From Clostridiales bacterium (GTDB lineage: Bacteria > Bacillota > Clostridia > Oscillospirales > Oscillospiraceae): a stretch of 64,000 bases of DNA. How positions within the stretch are numbered: position 1 is the first letter of the stretch; each line of letters begins with the position of its first letter. Shown piece by piece: positions 1 to 9,045 of this stretch. A model generated the notes under the pieces. The model searched no databases, was not told where the DNA came from, and worked only from the letters and a program-made list of their open reading frames with translations. Both the position numbers and the translations under genes were made by a program. Location: NCBI GenBank assembly GCA_025757645.1, contig CP107216.1, forward strand, positions 124,001 to 188,000, written 5' to 3'.

Positions 1-1508
1 TCGTCGCGCGACATGTGCAGCAGGTCGCCGTTGGTGAACTGGCCGAGCGGCTCGAGCAGGGAGCTGGTGTCGAACGTGCCGAGAAAGAGCTTGCCGTCAA
101 ACACCTTGGACTGCCAGAAGTACTGGTTTTCATAGTCGCCGAAGCCGGAGCGCTTGCACAGGATGCCGCCGGCCGGGAACATCTCCGTCGGCTCGCCGAC
201 GACGAGCTCCATCTGCTCGGTGCCGTCCGCGCCGATGGACATACGGTAGAGGTTCACCGACTGCTCAAGGTTGCGCGCAAGGAAGCCGAAGTCCTGGCTG
301 AACATGAGCTCCTCGAGCGGGATCTCCTCGTCGTTGTATTCGCCGATGTAGAGGTAGCCGTCATAAATGCACATATTGCAGGCCGCGGCGCGGGTGCGCG
401 CCGGGTCGATGCCGAAGGTATACTTCGCACCGTCGGCCTGGTCGCCGACGACCGGCGTCCACGTCCAGGCGTCGGGGTCATTCCAGTCGCCGGAGCAGGT
501 GCCGCGCACGATGGCGAACGAGCGCATATTGTCGCCCACGCGCGTGGCGGGCGTGCCGGTGCACATGGCGACGTAGAGGCTGCCGTTGTACTCGACGATC
601 TCCCAGATGCCGCCGCCGTAGACACTGTCTTTGTAGTGCACGGCGGGGTAGTTAAAGAGGTCGGACTGCGTAGCGATCTTCGTGAAGCCCTTCGACGGGT
701 TGTCACTGATGAGCAGGTAGCCGCCGTCGACGCCGACGTTGCTGATGACGAGCTTGCCGTCGTAGACCGCCATGCCGCGGATGCCGGTGCAGACGCCGGC
801 CTTATACGCCTGCGCGTATTCCTGCATGTTCGACAGGCCCTGATAGACGCACGTGATGCTGTCGTTGCTCGGGTCGACCTCATAGATGCTCGGCAGGCCG
901 CCGCGGCCGTTGGCGTTGACACTGCCGCAGAAATAGAGCTTATCCTTGTAGCGGATAGCGTTGCGGAACAGCGGGGCGATACCGTTGAGCGACTTGGACA
1001 TGAGCAGGGTCATCTCGCCGGTGTGTACGTTGACCTTCACGAGCACGCCGCCGGAGTTGCCGCCGTCCTCCTGCCCATAGAAGAACGTGCCGTTGAAGAT
1101 GGCGTTGAGCTCGGCGCGCATGGTCTCCTCGTCGAACTTGTGGCCCATGACGGTGTCCATCGCCGTGAGCGTCTGGCCCATGGCGGCGTAGCACGTGCCG
1201 ACATAGACATAGTCGCCGTAGGCCATGGCGGCCCAGGCGTAGCTCTGGCCGCGGTCGCCCTGACCGTCGGCGCCGTCGGCCGTGCCGGTCACGGCCACCG
1301 TGCCGTTGCCGGTGTAGTCGACCAGGCCGTCCGGCTGGCCGGGCGCGCTGTTCGGGTGCGAGATCTTGCCGAAGGTGTAGTCTCCGGCGTCGTAAGTGTA
1401 GGGGGTCTCGGACTGCGCGGTGTCCGCCGCCAGTGCCGGGACCATCAGGCTCATGACCATGGCTGCGATCAGCAGCAGGGTCAGGAGCTTGCGTGTTCTC
1501 TGCTTCAT
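1..1508 (-). CDS. Secreted beta-propeller-like surface protein (3' end outside window)
   Basis: The frame is open from an ATG at 1508 to the left edge, so the C-terminus is missing. A clear Sec signal peptide (MKQRTRKLLTLLLIAAMVMS, cleavage near ALAADTAQ) is preceded by an AAAGGAGCG ribosome-binding site. About 500 residues are visible. They contain recurrent short strand-like phrases such as YGDYVYVGT, YKDKLYFCG, YDGKLVISN, YNGSLYVAM, YDGYLYIGE and FDGKLFLGT, which look like blades of a beta-propeller (kelch/YVTN-like). I do not recognise a named family. The next gene downstream in transcription order cannot be seen. The neighbouring SLH protein at 1801-3372 suggests both are exported surface proteins. 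A cell-wall anchor may lie in the missing part. The reading frame and export signal are secure; the propeller fold is inference. Confidence 0.8.
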   Translation of the reverse strand, partial: MKQRTRKLLTLLLIAAMVMSLMVPALAADTAQSETPYTYDAGDYTFGKISHPNSAPGQPDGLVDYTGNGTVAVTGTADGADGQGDRGQSYAWAAMAYGDYVYVGTCYAAMGQTLTAMDTVMGHKFDEETMRAELNAIFNGTFFYGQEDGGNSGGVLVKVNVHTGEMTLLMSKSLNGIAPLFRNAIRYKDKLYFCGSVNANGRGGLPSIYEVDPSNDSITCVYQGLSNMQEYAQAYKAGVCTGIRGMAVYDGKLVISNVGVDGGYLLISDNPSKGFTKIATQSDLFNYPAVHYKDSVYGGGIWEIVEYNGSLYVAMCTGTPATRVGDNMRSFAIVRGTCSGDWNDPDAWTWTPVVGDQADGAKYTFGIDPARTRAAACNMCIYDGYLYIGEYNDEEIPLEELMFSQDFGFLARNLEQSVNLYRMSIGADGTEQMELVVGEPTEMFPAGGILCKRSGFGDYENQYFWQSKVFDGKLFLGTFDTSSLLEPLGQFTNGDLLHMSRD

Positions 1509-1569
1509 CGTTACGCTCCTTTCCAGATGTTACAAGATGCTTGAAATTTCCAAAGTATTCTGTGACAAT

Positions 1570-1597
1570 ATTGTAACATTTTCGTGGGGAATGTCAA
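1570..1597 (-). promoter_or_regulatory. Sigma-A promoter of the secreted propeller-like gene
   Basis: On the minus strand TTGACA (1592-1597) and TACAAT (1570-1575) are separated by 16 bp, about 60 bp upstream of the ATG at 1508. Confidence 0.7.
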
Positions 1598-1726
1598 TGC
1601 AATTTTTCCGTTTTTTTGTGTCAAATGTGCGTATCCGTGCAAGCGCACTCCTTTTTTCTTCCATTAGCAGCCTTTTATTTCCTTCTTTGTTGCAAAACTA
1701 TGAAGCGCACACGCAAGCAATAACAA

Positions 1727-1756
1727 AACCGGCGTCCAAAAAACAGGACGCCGGTT
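1727..1756 (-). terminator. Rho-independent terminator after the SLH/LRR gene
   Basis: A perfect 11-bp stem (AACCGGCGTCC with its complement) has an 8-nt loop and is followed on the minus strand by TTTTGTT. It lies 45 bp beyond the stop codon at 1801. Confidence 0.8.
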
Positions 1757-1800
1757 CGGTATCAGGCAGCAATGCACGCACGCGCGCTCCAGCCGTTTGC

Positions 1801-3372
1801 TCAAAGCTCCGGCATGGGCTCGTTCCAGACATTCAGTCTGCGGCAGAACCGTGCGATCATGACCGCCATCTGCTCGCGCGTGGCGCTGCTCTGCGGCTCA
1901 AGGCGCAGGCCGCCCGGGCCCGGAATGCCTTTGATCAGCCCCAGATCGCACGCCCAGTTCATGGCCGTGCGCGCATAGTAGGAGATTTGCTCACGATCCT
2001 GAAACGGGAAGAGCGCATCCCACATATAGGGGGTGTATCTGTCGAGCACCCGATCCGCAAACCTGGCCAGGAACACCGCGACCTGCTCGCGCGTGACGGG
2101 CGTGTCCGGTGCGAAGGTCGTCTCGCTCACGCCGGACGTCACGCCGGTCTGGTACGCCCAGAGCACCGCGGTCTTGTACCAGTCGGCCGTGAGATCGGTA
2201 AACGGCGTCTCGCCGCTGACCTCCGGCGCGCCCGCAAGCCGATAGAGGATCTGCACGAGCTGTGCGCGCGTGGTCAGCGTCTTCGGTTCAAACCGGCCGC
2301 CGCCGACACCGGCCATGAGCTCATAGTCGACGCAGTACTGGATGTCCTCATACGCCCAGCTGTTGGGGGCAACGTCGTCAAAGCGCTCGCTCACGGGCAC
2401 CCGCGGGGCAAGCTTGGGGATCTCCTCGGTGCGCGTGGCATTGCAGCTGTAGGTCCTGCAGGTATAGGTGCGCACGCCGGTCGTGGTCTCCGTCGGCAGC
2501 GTCGTCACACGGCCGATGCCCCAGTAGTGGCCGCGGGCGGGGAGTGTCATTTCCTCCGTGTGACCGCAGCCGTCGTCGGTGCAGGTGCGGGTGCGCTTGC
2601 CCTCGGTCGTGCAGTTCGGGTCCGTGCCCGTCCAGGAACCGTAGTGGTGGATGGGCGCGTTGAAGTTCACGGTCACGCCCTCCGGCAGCGCGTTCTCGCC
2701 CTTGGTCAGCTGGGCCCACTCGGCCTCGGTTCCGCTGTAGTCGATGGCCGTGAGCGCGGTGCAGCCGGTGAAGGCGCCCGCGCCGATGCTCGTGACGCTC
2801 TTCGGGATGAGCACGCTCGTCAGCGCGGCGCAGCCGGCGAAAGCAAAGTCGCCGATCGTCTTCAGGCCGTCCGGCAGCTGAACGTCCGTCAGGCTCAGGC
2901 AGCTGGTGAAGGCCTGCGCCTCAATGGTGGTGAGGCTCGCCGGGAACGTGACCGCCGTCAGCCCCTGACAGTAACGGAACGCGCCCGTCTTGACGGTCTG
3001 CACCAAGTCGAGGATCTCATAAGCCGTGCACCTGTTCGGCGCGGCCAGCATCTGCCTGCCGTCTATGGAGATGAGGCCGCCGTTGTAGGTCCGGAGATAC
3101 CGGCTGCCGATGGCCTCAAAGGAGACGAGGTTGACGCAGCGGGCCAGCACATTCTCGGCGACGCCGCGGATCTCATACCCGAGGTCAACGTGCGTGACGG
3201 CGGTCCAGTCGCCGTTCCAGCAGTCGGCCGTGGCAACGCCGCTGCCGTAGAAGGCGAGCGTTGTGCCGTCGCTTTCCAGCTCGGTTCTCACAGCGTCTGC
3301 CGCGAAGGCCGCCGGCACGAGCGCGAGCATCAGGCTCAGCACAAGCAGGATGCTCAGAAGTTTCTTTCTCAT
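1801..3372 (-). CDS. Secreted BspA-type leucine-rich repeat protein with three SLH domains
   Basis: This is a 523-residue exported protein. The start chosen is the ATG at 3372, which has AAAAGGAG upstream and opens a signal peptide (MRKKLLSILLVLSLMLALVP, cleavage after AAFA). Longer in-frame starts would place the signal peptide internally. Residues about 60-240 hold LRR_5/BspA-type repeats with the pattern ..IGAGAFTGCTALTAI... A Cys-rich spacer follows (about 250-330), containing CTTEG, CTDDGCGH and CRTYSCN. The last 180 residues carry three S-layer homology modules (FDDVAPNSWAYEDIQY, FTDLTADWYKTAVLWAY, and a diverged third with TREQMAVMIARF). SLH domains bind pyruvylated secondary cell-wall polymers, so the protein should be displayed on the cell surface. 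Its ligand is unknown. Confidence 0.9.
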   Translation of the reverse strand: MRKKLLSILLVLSLMLALVPAAFAADAVRTELESDGTTLAFYGSGVATADCWNGDWTAVTHVDLGYEIRGVAENVLARCVNLVSFEAIGSRYLRTYNGGLISIDGRQMLAAPNRCTAYEILDLVQTVKTGAFRYCQGLTAVTFPASLTTIEAQAFTSCLSLTDVQLPDGLKTIGDFAFAGCAALTSVLIPKSVTSIGAGAFTGCTALTAIDYSGTEAEWAQLTKGENALPEGVTVNFNAPIHHYGSWTGTDPNCTTEGKRTRTCTDDGCGHTEEMTLPARGHYWGIGRVTTLPTETTTGVRTYTCRTYSCNATRTEEIPKLAPRVPVSERFDDVAPNSWAYEDIQYCVDYELMAGVGGGRFEPKTLTTRAQLVQILYRLAGAPEVSGETPFTDLTADWYKTAVLWAYQTGVTSGVSETTFAPDTPVTREQVAVFLARFADRVLDRYTPYMWDALFPFQDREQISYYARTAMNWACDLGLIKGIPGPGGLRLEPQSSATREQMAVMIARFCRRLNVWNEPMPEL

Positions 3373-3490
3373 ACCATTTCTCCTTTTTTCAACAAAGTGG
3401 GTATAAAAAAGAATACCATCCCCACCCCGGAAATGGCAAGCCTTTTTGCACAACTTTTTGCTTATTGTACAGGATTTTTTTGTGCAATGC

Positions 3491-3524
3491 AAGACCGGCG
3501 CTCCCAAATGGGAGCGCCGGTCTT
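3491..3524 (-). terminator. Hairpin between argH and the SLH gene
   Basis: A perfect 15-bp stem (AAGACCGGCGCTCCC and complement) has a 4-nt loop just beyond the argH stop. There is no continuous T-run directly after it on either strand, so termination is likely but not certain. Confidence 0.5.
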
Positions 3525-3545
3525 GTAAAAAATATGCGTATGTGC

Positions 3546-4922
3546 TTATGCCTCGAGCTGCTGCGCGACCCAGGCGATCTGCGCCTCGACACTCGGCACG
3601 GACGTGCCGCCGTAGGACACGCGCCGCGTGACGCAGTTGGTGAGGTCGATGGCATCGTACACGCCGTCGTCAAAGAGGTCGCTGAAGGTGCGGAAGGTCT
3701 CGAGCGGCAGCTTTTCGAGCACGGTATTGTGCGCGATGCAGTAGGCCACGAGCTGGCCGGAGACCTTGTACGCGCTGCGGAACGGCAGGCCCTTCGTGAC
3801 GAGATAGTCCGCGAGGTCGGTCGCATTCAGGAAGCCCGTCTGCGCCGCGTGGAGCATCTTGTCGGCGCGCACGGTCATGGTCGCGAGCATCGGCGCCATG
3901 ACGCGCAGGCACATCTTCACGGTGTCCACCGCGTCGAACACGGCCTCCTTGTCCTCCTGCATGTCCTTATTATACGCCAGCGGCAGGCCCTTGAGCGCCG
4001 TGAGCATGGCGATGAGGTCGCCGTAGACGCGGCCGGTCTTGCCGCGCACGAGCTCGGCCATGTCGGGGTTTTTCTTCTGCGGCATGATCGACGAGCCGGT
4101 CGTGTAGCTGTCCGAGAGCTGCACGAACTGAAACTCCCAGCTCGACCACAGCACCAGCTCCTCGCTCAGGCGCGAGAGGTGCATCATCTCGATGGCGTAG
4201 GCATCGAGCAGCTCGACGCAGAAGTCCCGGTCGGACACGCCGTCGAGACTGTTGCGCGCCACGTCGTCAAAGCCGAGCTGCTTGGCCTCAAAAAACCGGT
4301 CGGTGTCATACGTCGTGCCGGCGAGCGCGCAGCAGCCGATGGGCGAGACGTTCATGCGCCTGACGGCATCCTGCATGCGGTCGATATCGCGCAGGAGCAT
4401 CATGGCATAGGCCATCAGGTGGTGGCCGAAGGTGATGGGCTGCGCGCGCTGCAGGTGCGTGTAGCCGGGCAGAATGTCGCCCTTGTGCGCCCCGGCCTGC
4501 TCGACGAGCGCCGCGAGCACGTCCTTTGTGAGCGCAATGATCTCGCTCGTTTCGTTGCGCAGGTACATGCGCAGGTCGAGCGCGACCTGATCGTTGCGCG
4601 AGCGGGCGGTGTGCAGCTTCTTGCCGAGGTCGCCGATGCGCGCGGTGAGCACCTGCTCGACGAACATGTGGATGTCCTCGCACGCGGGGTCGAACGCGAG
4701 CGCGCCGCTGTCGAGATCGTCGAGGATGCCCTGCAGCGCGTCGATGATGGCATCGGCGTCCGCCTGCGGGAGGATGTGCTGCGCGCCGAGCATCGCCGCG
4801 TGCGCCATGCTGCCCGTGATGTCCTCGCGGTACATCCGGCTGTCGAAGCGGATGGAGGAGTTGAAATCGTCCGCGACCGGATCGGTCACGCCGGCCGTGC
4901 GGCCCGCCCACATTTTTGCCAT
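3546..4922 (-). CDS. argH: Argininosuccinate lyase
   Basis: Cleaves argininosuccinate to arginine and fumarate, the last step of arginine synthesis. The product is 458 residues, the usual family length. The fumarase/aspartase-superfamily signature GSSIMPQKKNPD is present and carries the flexible loop with the catalytic serine. MAKMWAGR and HTARSRNDQVALDLR are also typical of ArgH. The ATG at 4922 is chosen because GGGAG lies 9 bases upstream; the frame extends upstream without a better start. It follows argG (142 bp gap) on the same strand, so both probably share the ARG-box-controlled promoter upstream of argG. Confidence 0.97.
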   Translation of the reverse strand: MAKMWAGRTAGVTDPVADDFNSSIRFDSRMYREDITGSMAHAAMLGAQHILPQADADAIIDALQGILDDLDSGALAFDPACEDIHMFVEQVLTARIGDLGKKLHTARSRNDQVALDLRMYLRNETSEIIALTKDVLAALVEQAGAHKGDILPGYTHLQRAQPITFGHHLMAYAMMLLRDIDRMQDAVRRMNVSPIGCCALAGTTYDTDRFFEAKQLGFDDVARNSLDGVSDRDFCVELLDAYAIEMMHLSRLSEELVLWSSWEFQFVQLSDSYTTGSSIMPQKKNPDMAELVRGKTGRVYGDLIAMLTALKGLPLAYNKDMQEDKEAVFDAVDTVKMCLRVMAPMLATMTVRADKMLHAAQTGFLNATDLADYLVTKGLPFRSAYKVSGQLVAYCIAHNTVLEKLPLETFRTFSDLFDDGVYDAIDLTNCVTRRVSYGGTSVPSVEAQIAWVAQQLEA

Positions 4923-5005
4923 GGTGATGGTCTCCCTTCGTGCGTTGTCTCCACAGAGAACCGCTTCGCTGGGTTCTCGTTTGAAAAAGCTTTTTTGACA
5001 GGCTG

Positions 5006-5032
5006 CCCCGCGCCGGGAGGCCCGGCGCGGGG
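5006..5032 (-). terminator. GC-rich hairpin in the argG-argH gap
   Basis: A 12-bp stem (CCCCGCGCCGGG and complement) has a 3-nt loop. On the minus strand T-tracts follow only about 15 nt later, so it may be an mRNA-stability or attenuating hairpin rather than a full terminator. Confidence 0.35.
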
Positions 5033-5064
5033 AGAAAATCATTTCTATATATTTATTGTACCGC

Positions 5065-6285
<1,221 letters not shown>

Positions 6286-6300
6286 AATGGTTGCCTCCAT

Positions 6301-6334
6301 TGATTATTCATTCATAAGATGTGCATATTATTCA
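6301..6334 (-). promoter_or_regulatory. Tandem ARG-box-like operators
   Basis: On the minus strand TGAATAATATGCAC (6321-6334) and TGAATGAATAATCA (6301-6314) each resemble half or more of the ArgR box (TGAAT-N4-ATTCA). Their starts are 20 bp apart, close to the usual tandem spacing. The upstream box overlaps the -10 element of the argG promoter, as expected for repression by ArgR with arginine. Confidence 0.6.
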
Positions 6335-6355
6335 CCTTTTTCGCGCAAATGTCAA
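6327..6355 (-). promoter_or_regulatory. Promoter of argGH
   Basis: On the minus strand TTGACA (6350-6355), a 17-bp spacer and AATAAT (6327-6332) lie about 40 bp upstream of the argG start. Confidence 0.75.
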
Positions 6356-6430
6356 CCCTCTTTTTTGAATAAAATTCACGCGAGAAACGCTTTTCTTTCG
6401 GTGATATGCACAAAAGCGCGAAAGATATGC

Positions 6431-6467
6431 GAAAAACGCCGCCGCTCCGGCATTCAGAGCGGCGGCA
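6431..6467 (-). terminator. Terminator of the NAD synthase-like gene
   Basis: A 10-bp GC stem (GCCGCCGCTC and complement, 6438-6466) is followed on the minus strand by TTTTT. It lies 38 bp beyond the stop codon. Confidence 0.8.
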
Positions 6468-6504
6468 GAATATGCAGTCATGCACGCATTTTTGAATATT
6501 GATC

Positions 6505-8247
6505 TCAGGAAAGCTCCCGGCGCAGCGCGTCGATCTCCTCGCTCCAGAGCGACCCCGCCGCGTCCGGCGGCCAGTGCAGCGCCTGCGCGCTGCTGCCGAG
6601 CGCGACGTGGTCGGGTAAGGCGGCCGGCCGCCGGAACAGGCAGCGCGTGAGCGCCGCCATGGCGCGCAGGATGTCGGCATCTGCGGCCGCGTCGCCGAAG
6701 GCGGCGCGGGCCAGGCGCAGGATGCGCCGCGGGTGCGCGCCGCAGCGCACGAGGTGGTAAAAGCAGAAGTCCGTCAGCGCGCACGAGACGCCCGCGCAGT
6801 CGGCGTCGGGCGCGGAGAGCGCGGCGCGCAGCTCCGCGCGCAGGGGCTCGGCCGCGCGCTCGGCCTCTGCCGCGATGAGCCAGCGCACGAGCGTGCGCGG
6901 CACGGCGGCGTTGACGCCGTAGGCCTCCGGCGCGCACACGGCCTCGCCCAGCAGCAGCGCCGTGAAGTCGGGCGCGGCGAGCGGGAGCGCCGCGTGCGTG
7001 CGCGCGAGCCCCGCGCGGTCGGCGTTCGGCCGCACGGACACGCCCAGCGCCTTGCACAGACGCAGCACGCGCGCCCGGTCGCCCCCCGGCTGCGTGACGG
7101 CGAGGACATCGTGCCGCGCGCGGCCGAGCAGATCCATCGTGCGCGCGCACACGAGCAGGGCGAGCACGCTGTCGAGATCGTCCGTCACGGGCAGCATGGC
7201 CGCCCGGCTGCCGGTGTGCAGCAGGCGCTTGCGCAGCCCGTGCGCCTGGATGGAAAGCAGGAGCTCGGCGCGCTTGCGGCGCAGGGCTGCATCGTCCGGC
7301 ACGAACGGATGCGGCGACACCGCGCGGCTGAGCGCCGTCGGGCGCAGCGGCATGGAAAACGGCACGGCGCGCGCCCCCGCCCCCTCGGGCACAAAGGTCG
7401 TGTTGCGCCGGCGCTCGGCCGAGAGCGTCAGCAGGTCGAGCTCCGTCACGAGCAGGCCGGGCTCGGGCGCGAACGGCGCGTGCTCGGCGAGGATGTCCCC
7501 GTTTTCCGCGATGAGGTGGTGCGCGGAAAAGACGGCGCGCGCGCTCGACTCGTCCGGCCCGGCGTTGGCGTAAACATAGCCGCAGATGCCGCGCGCGCTG
7601 GCCGCGCGCAGCAGCGTGCGGCGGCGGGCGGGCTTGCCGGCCGCCTCGGGCGAGGCCGAGCAGTTGGCGATCACGGTCGCCCCGGCGAGGCACAGCCGCA
7701 CCGACGGCGGTATCGGTGCCCACACGTCCTCGCACAGCTCCACGCCGAGGCGAAACGCCGGCATCTGCGCGCAGGCGAACACCAGCCCCGTGCCGAACGG
7801 CACGTCCGCCCCGCCGACGGGCACGCTGCCCGGCCCATGGTACGCCGCCGCGGAGGCAAAGCAGCGCTTTTCCGCGAACACGTCGTAGTTCGGCAGCCAC
7901 GTCTTCGGCACGACGCCGAGGATGCGCCCGCGGTGCAGCACGGCCGCGCAGTTGTAGAGCTTGCCCCCGGCGCGCAGCGGCACGCCGAGCACGACGACGG
8001 GGTCGCAGTTTTGCGTGTGCGCGCAGATGTTCAGCAGTGCTTCTTCGGCCGCATCGAGCAGCAGCGCGGACAAAAACAGGTCGCCGCACGTGTAGCCGGT
8101 CACGCACAGCTCCGGCAGCACGAGCAGCGCGGCACGCGCCCGGTGCGCCTGGTCGATGCGCGCGCAGACCGCCGCCGCATTGCGCCGGGGGTCGGCCACG
8201 GCCACGGGGATGGACGCCGCCGCCGCGCGCAGGAAACCGTCTTGCAT
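6505..8247 (-). CDS. NAD synthase homologue: intact glutaminase half, degenerate synthetase half
   Basis: The protein has 580 residues, shorter than the usual ~640 of glutamine-dependent NadE. The N-terminal nitrilase-like glutaminase (about 1-275) keeps the Glu-Lys-Cys triad: Glu in LLVLPELCVTGY, Lys in VPKTWLPNYDVF, Cys in LGVELCEDVWAP. In the C-terminal half the position of the PP-loop SGGLDST reads PVTDDLDSVLALL. The helix with ARERTQILMDLAN and the TGDLSELALGW motif are absent. The end still aligns with the family (YGVNAAVPRTLVRWLI, TDFCFYHLVRCG). The gene is one uninterrupted frame, so this is not a frameshift. ATP-dependent amidation looks impossible; an amidase or regulatory role is conceivable. 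The ATG at 8247 is chosen for GGGAGG seven bases upstream. It is divergent from fchA. Confidence 0.8.
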   Translation of the reverse strand: MQDGFLRAAAASIPVAVADPRRNAAAVCARIDQAHRARAALLVLPELCVTGYTCGDLFLSALLLDAAEEALLNICAHTQNCDPVVVLGVPLRAGGKLYNCAAVLHRGRILGVVPKTWLPNYDVFAEKRCFASAAAYHGPGSVPVGGADVPFGTGLVFACAQMPAFRLGVELCEDVWAPIPPSVRLCLAGATVIANCSASPEAAGKPARRRTLLRAASARGICGYVYANAGPDESSARAVFSAHHLIAENGDILAEHAPFAPEPGLLVTELDLLTLSAERRRNTTFVPEGAGARAVPFSMPLRPTALSRAVSPHPFVPDDAALRRKRAELLLSIQAHGLRKRLLHTGSRAAMLPVTDDLDSVLALLVCARTMDLLGRARHDVLAVTQPGGDRARVLRLCKALGVSVRPNADRAGLARTHAALPLAAPDFTALLLGEAVCAPEAYGVNAAVPRTLVRWLIAAEAERAAEPLRAELRAALSAPDADCAGVSCALTDFCFYHLVRCGAHPRRILRLARAAFGDAAADADILRAMAALTRCLFRRPAALPDHVALGSSAQALHWPPDAAGSLWSEEIDALRRELS

Positions 8248-8307
8248 GGTCATTCCTCCCTTTTGGGTCAGTATGCCCAAAAAGCGCGCAAAAAGCCCCG
8301 CGCCCAC

Positions 8308-8336
8308 TTTTCAACCGCCCCGCCGCGCGGTATAAT
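8308..8336 (+). promoter_or_regulatory. Promoter of the fchA-folD pair
   Basis: TTTTCA (8308-8313), a 17-bp spacer and TATAAT (8331-8336) lie 70 bp upstream of the ATG at 8407. A second TATAAT at 8341-8346 could be an alternative -10. Confidence 0.65.
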
Positions 8337-8406
8337 ACAATATAATATGTGTGCCGGTGACGGACACGACACCACACGATCATCATCCCGCAAGGAGGTT
8401 TTCCAT

Positions 8407-9042
8407 ATGACCGACCAGACGCTTACGACCGGGCGCTCCCTGTCCGAATTCACCGCGCAGCTCGCCTCCGCGCAGCCCGCACCGGGCGGCGGGGGCGCGG
8501 CCGCGCTCGCCGGGGCGCTGGCGGCGAGCCTGGCCGCGATGGCCGCGAACGTGACGGCAACCAACCCCCGCTACGCCGACCGGCACGACGCGCTCGCCAC
8601 GCTGGCCGCCAGCTGCGACGCGCAGCGCACGACGCTGCTCGCGCTCATCGACGCGGACGCGGCGGGCTTTCTGCCGCTGCAGCGGGCCTACGCCATCCCG
8701 AAAGACGACCCCACGCGCGCCGCCCGGCTCGCGGACGCGGCGCACACGGCGTGCCTTGCCCCGCTGGCCATGCTGGAGCACTGCGAGCAGGTGGCGCTGC
8801 TGCTGCCCGCCGCGCTGAGCACGGCCAGCCCCCTCCTGCGCTCGGACGTCGGGTGCGCGGCGGCGCTGTGCAGCGCGGCGGCGGAGGCGGCGGAACTGAA
8901 CGTGCTGGTCAACACCGGCCTGCTCGCGCCGGACGACCGCGCCGCGACCGAGGCGCGCGCCGCGCGCCTGCGCGCGACCGTGGTGCAGTGCTGCGCGCAG
9001 ACTGCGGACGCGGTGCGCGCCGCGCTGCGCGGGGAGGGCTGA
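8407..9042 (+). CDS. fchA: Cyclodeaminase/cyclohydrolase family protein (methenyl-THF cyclohydrolase FchA-like)
   Basis: This 211-residue all-helical protein is related to the C-terminal cyclodeaminase domain of formiminotransferase-cyclodeaminase and to clostridial FchA, which hydrolyses 5,10-methenyl-THF to 10-formyl-THF. The Gly-rich folate-binding signature appears near the N-terminus (PAPGGGGAAALAGALAASLA), and RYAIPKDD-type residues (QRAYAIPKDDPTR) follow. AAGGAGG lies 8 bases before the ATG. The stop is 3 bases from the start of folD, so the two are one operon. The partner FolD has lost its cyclohydrolase residues, so this protein plausibly supplies that activity. The alternative is a formimino-THF cyclodeaminase. 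Confidence 0.8.
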   Translation: MTDQTLTTGRSLSEFTAQLASAQPAPGGGGAAALAGALAASLAAMAANVTATNPRYADRHDALATLAASCDAQRTTLLALIDADAAGFLPLQRAYAIPKDDPTRAARLADAAHTACLAPLAMLEHCEQVALLLPAALSTASPLLRSDVGCAAALCSAAAEAAELNVLVNTGLLAPDDRAATEARAARLRATVVQCCAQTADAVRAALRGEG

Positions 9043-9045
9043 ACC

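Noticed and set aside
15..3528. Long plus-strand open frames over the two surface-protein genes
   Set aside because: The minus strand has signal peptides, ribosome-binding sites and SLH motifs; the plus-strand frames are compositional shadows.
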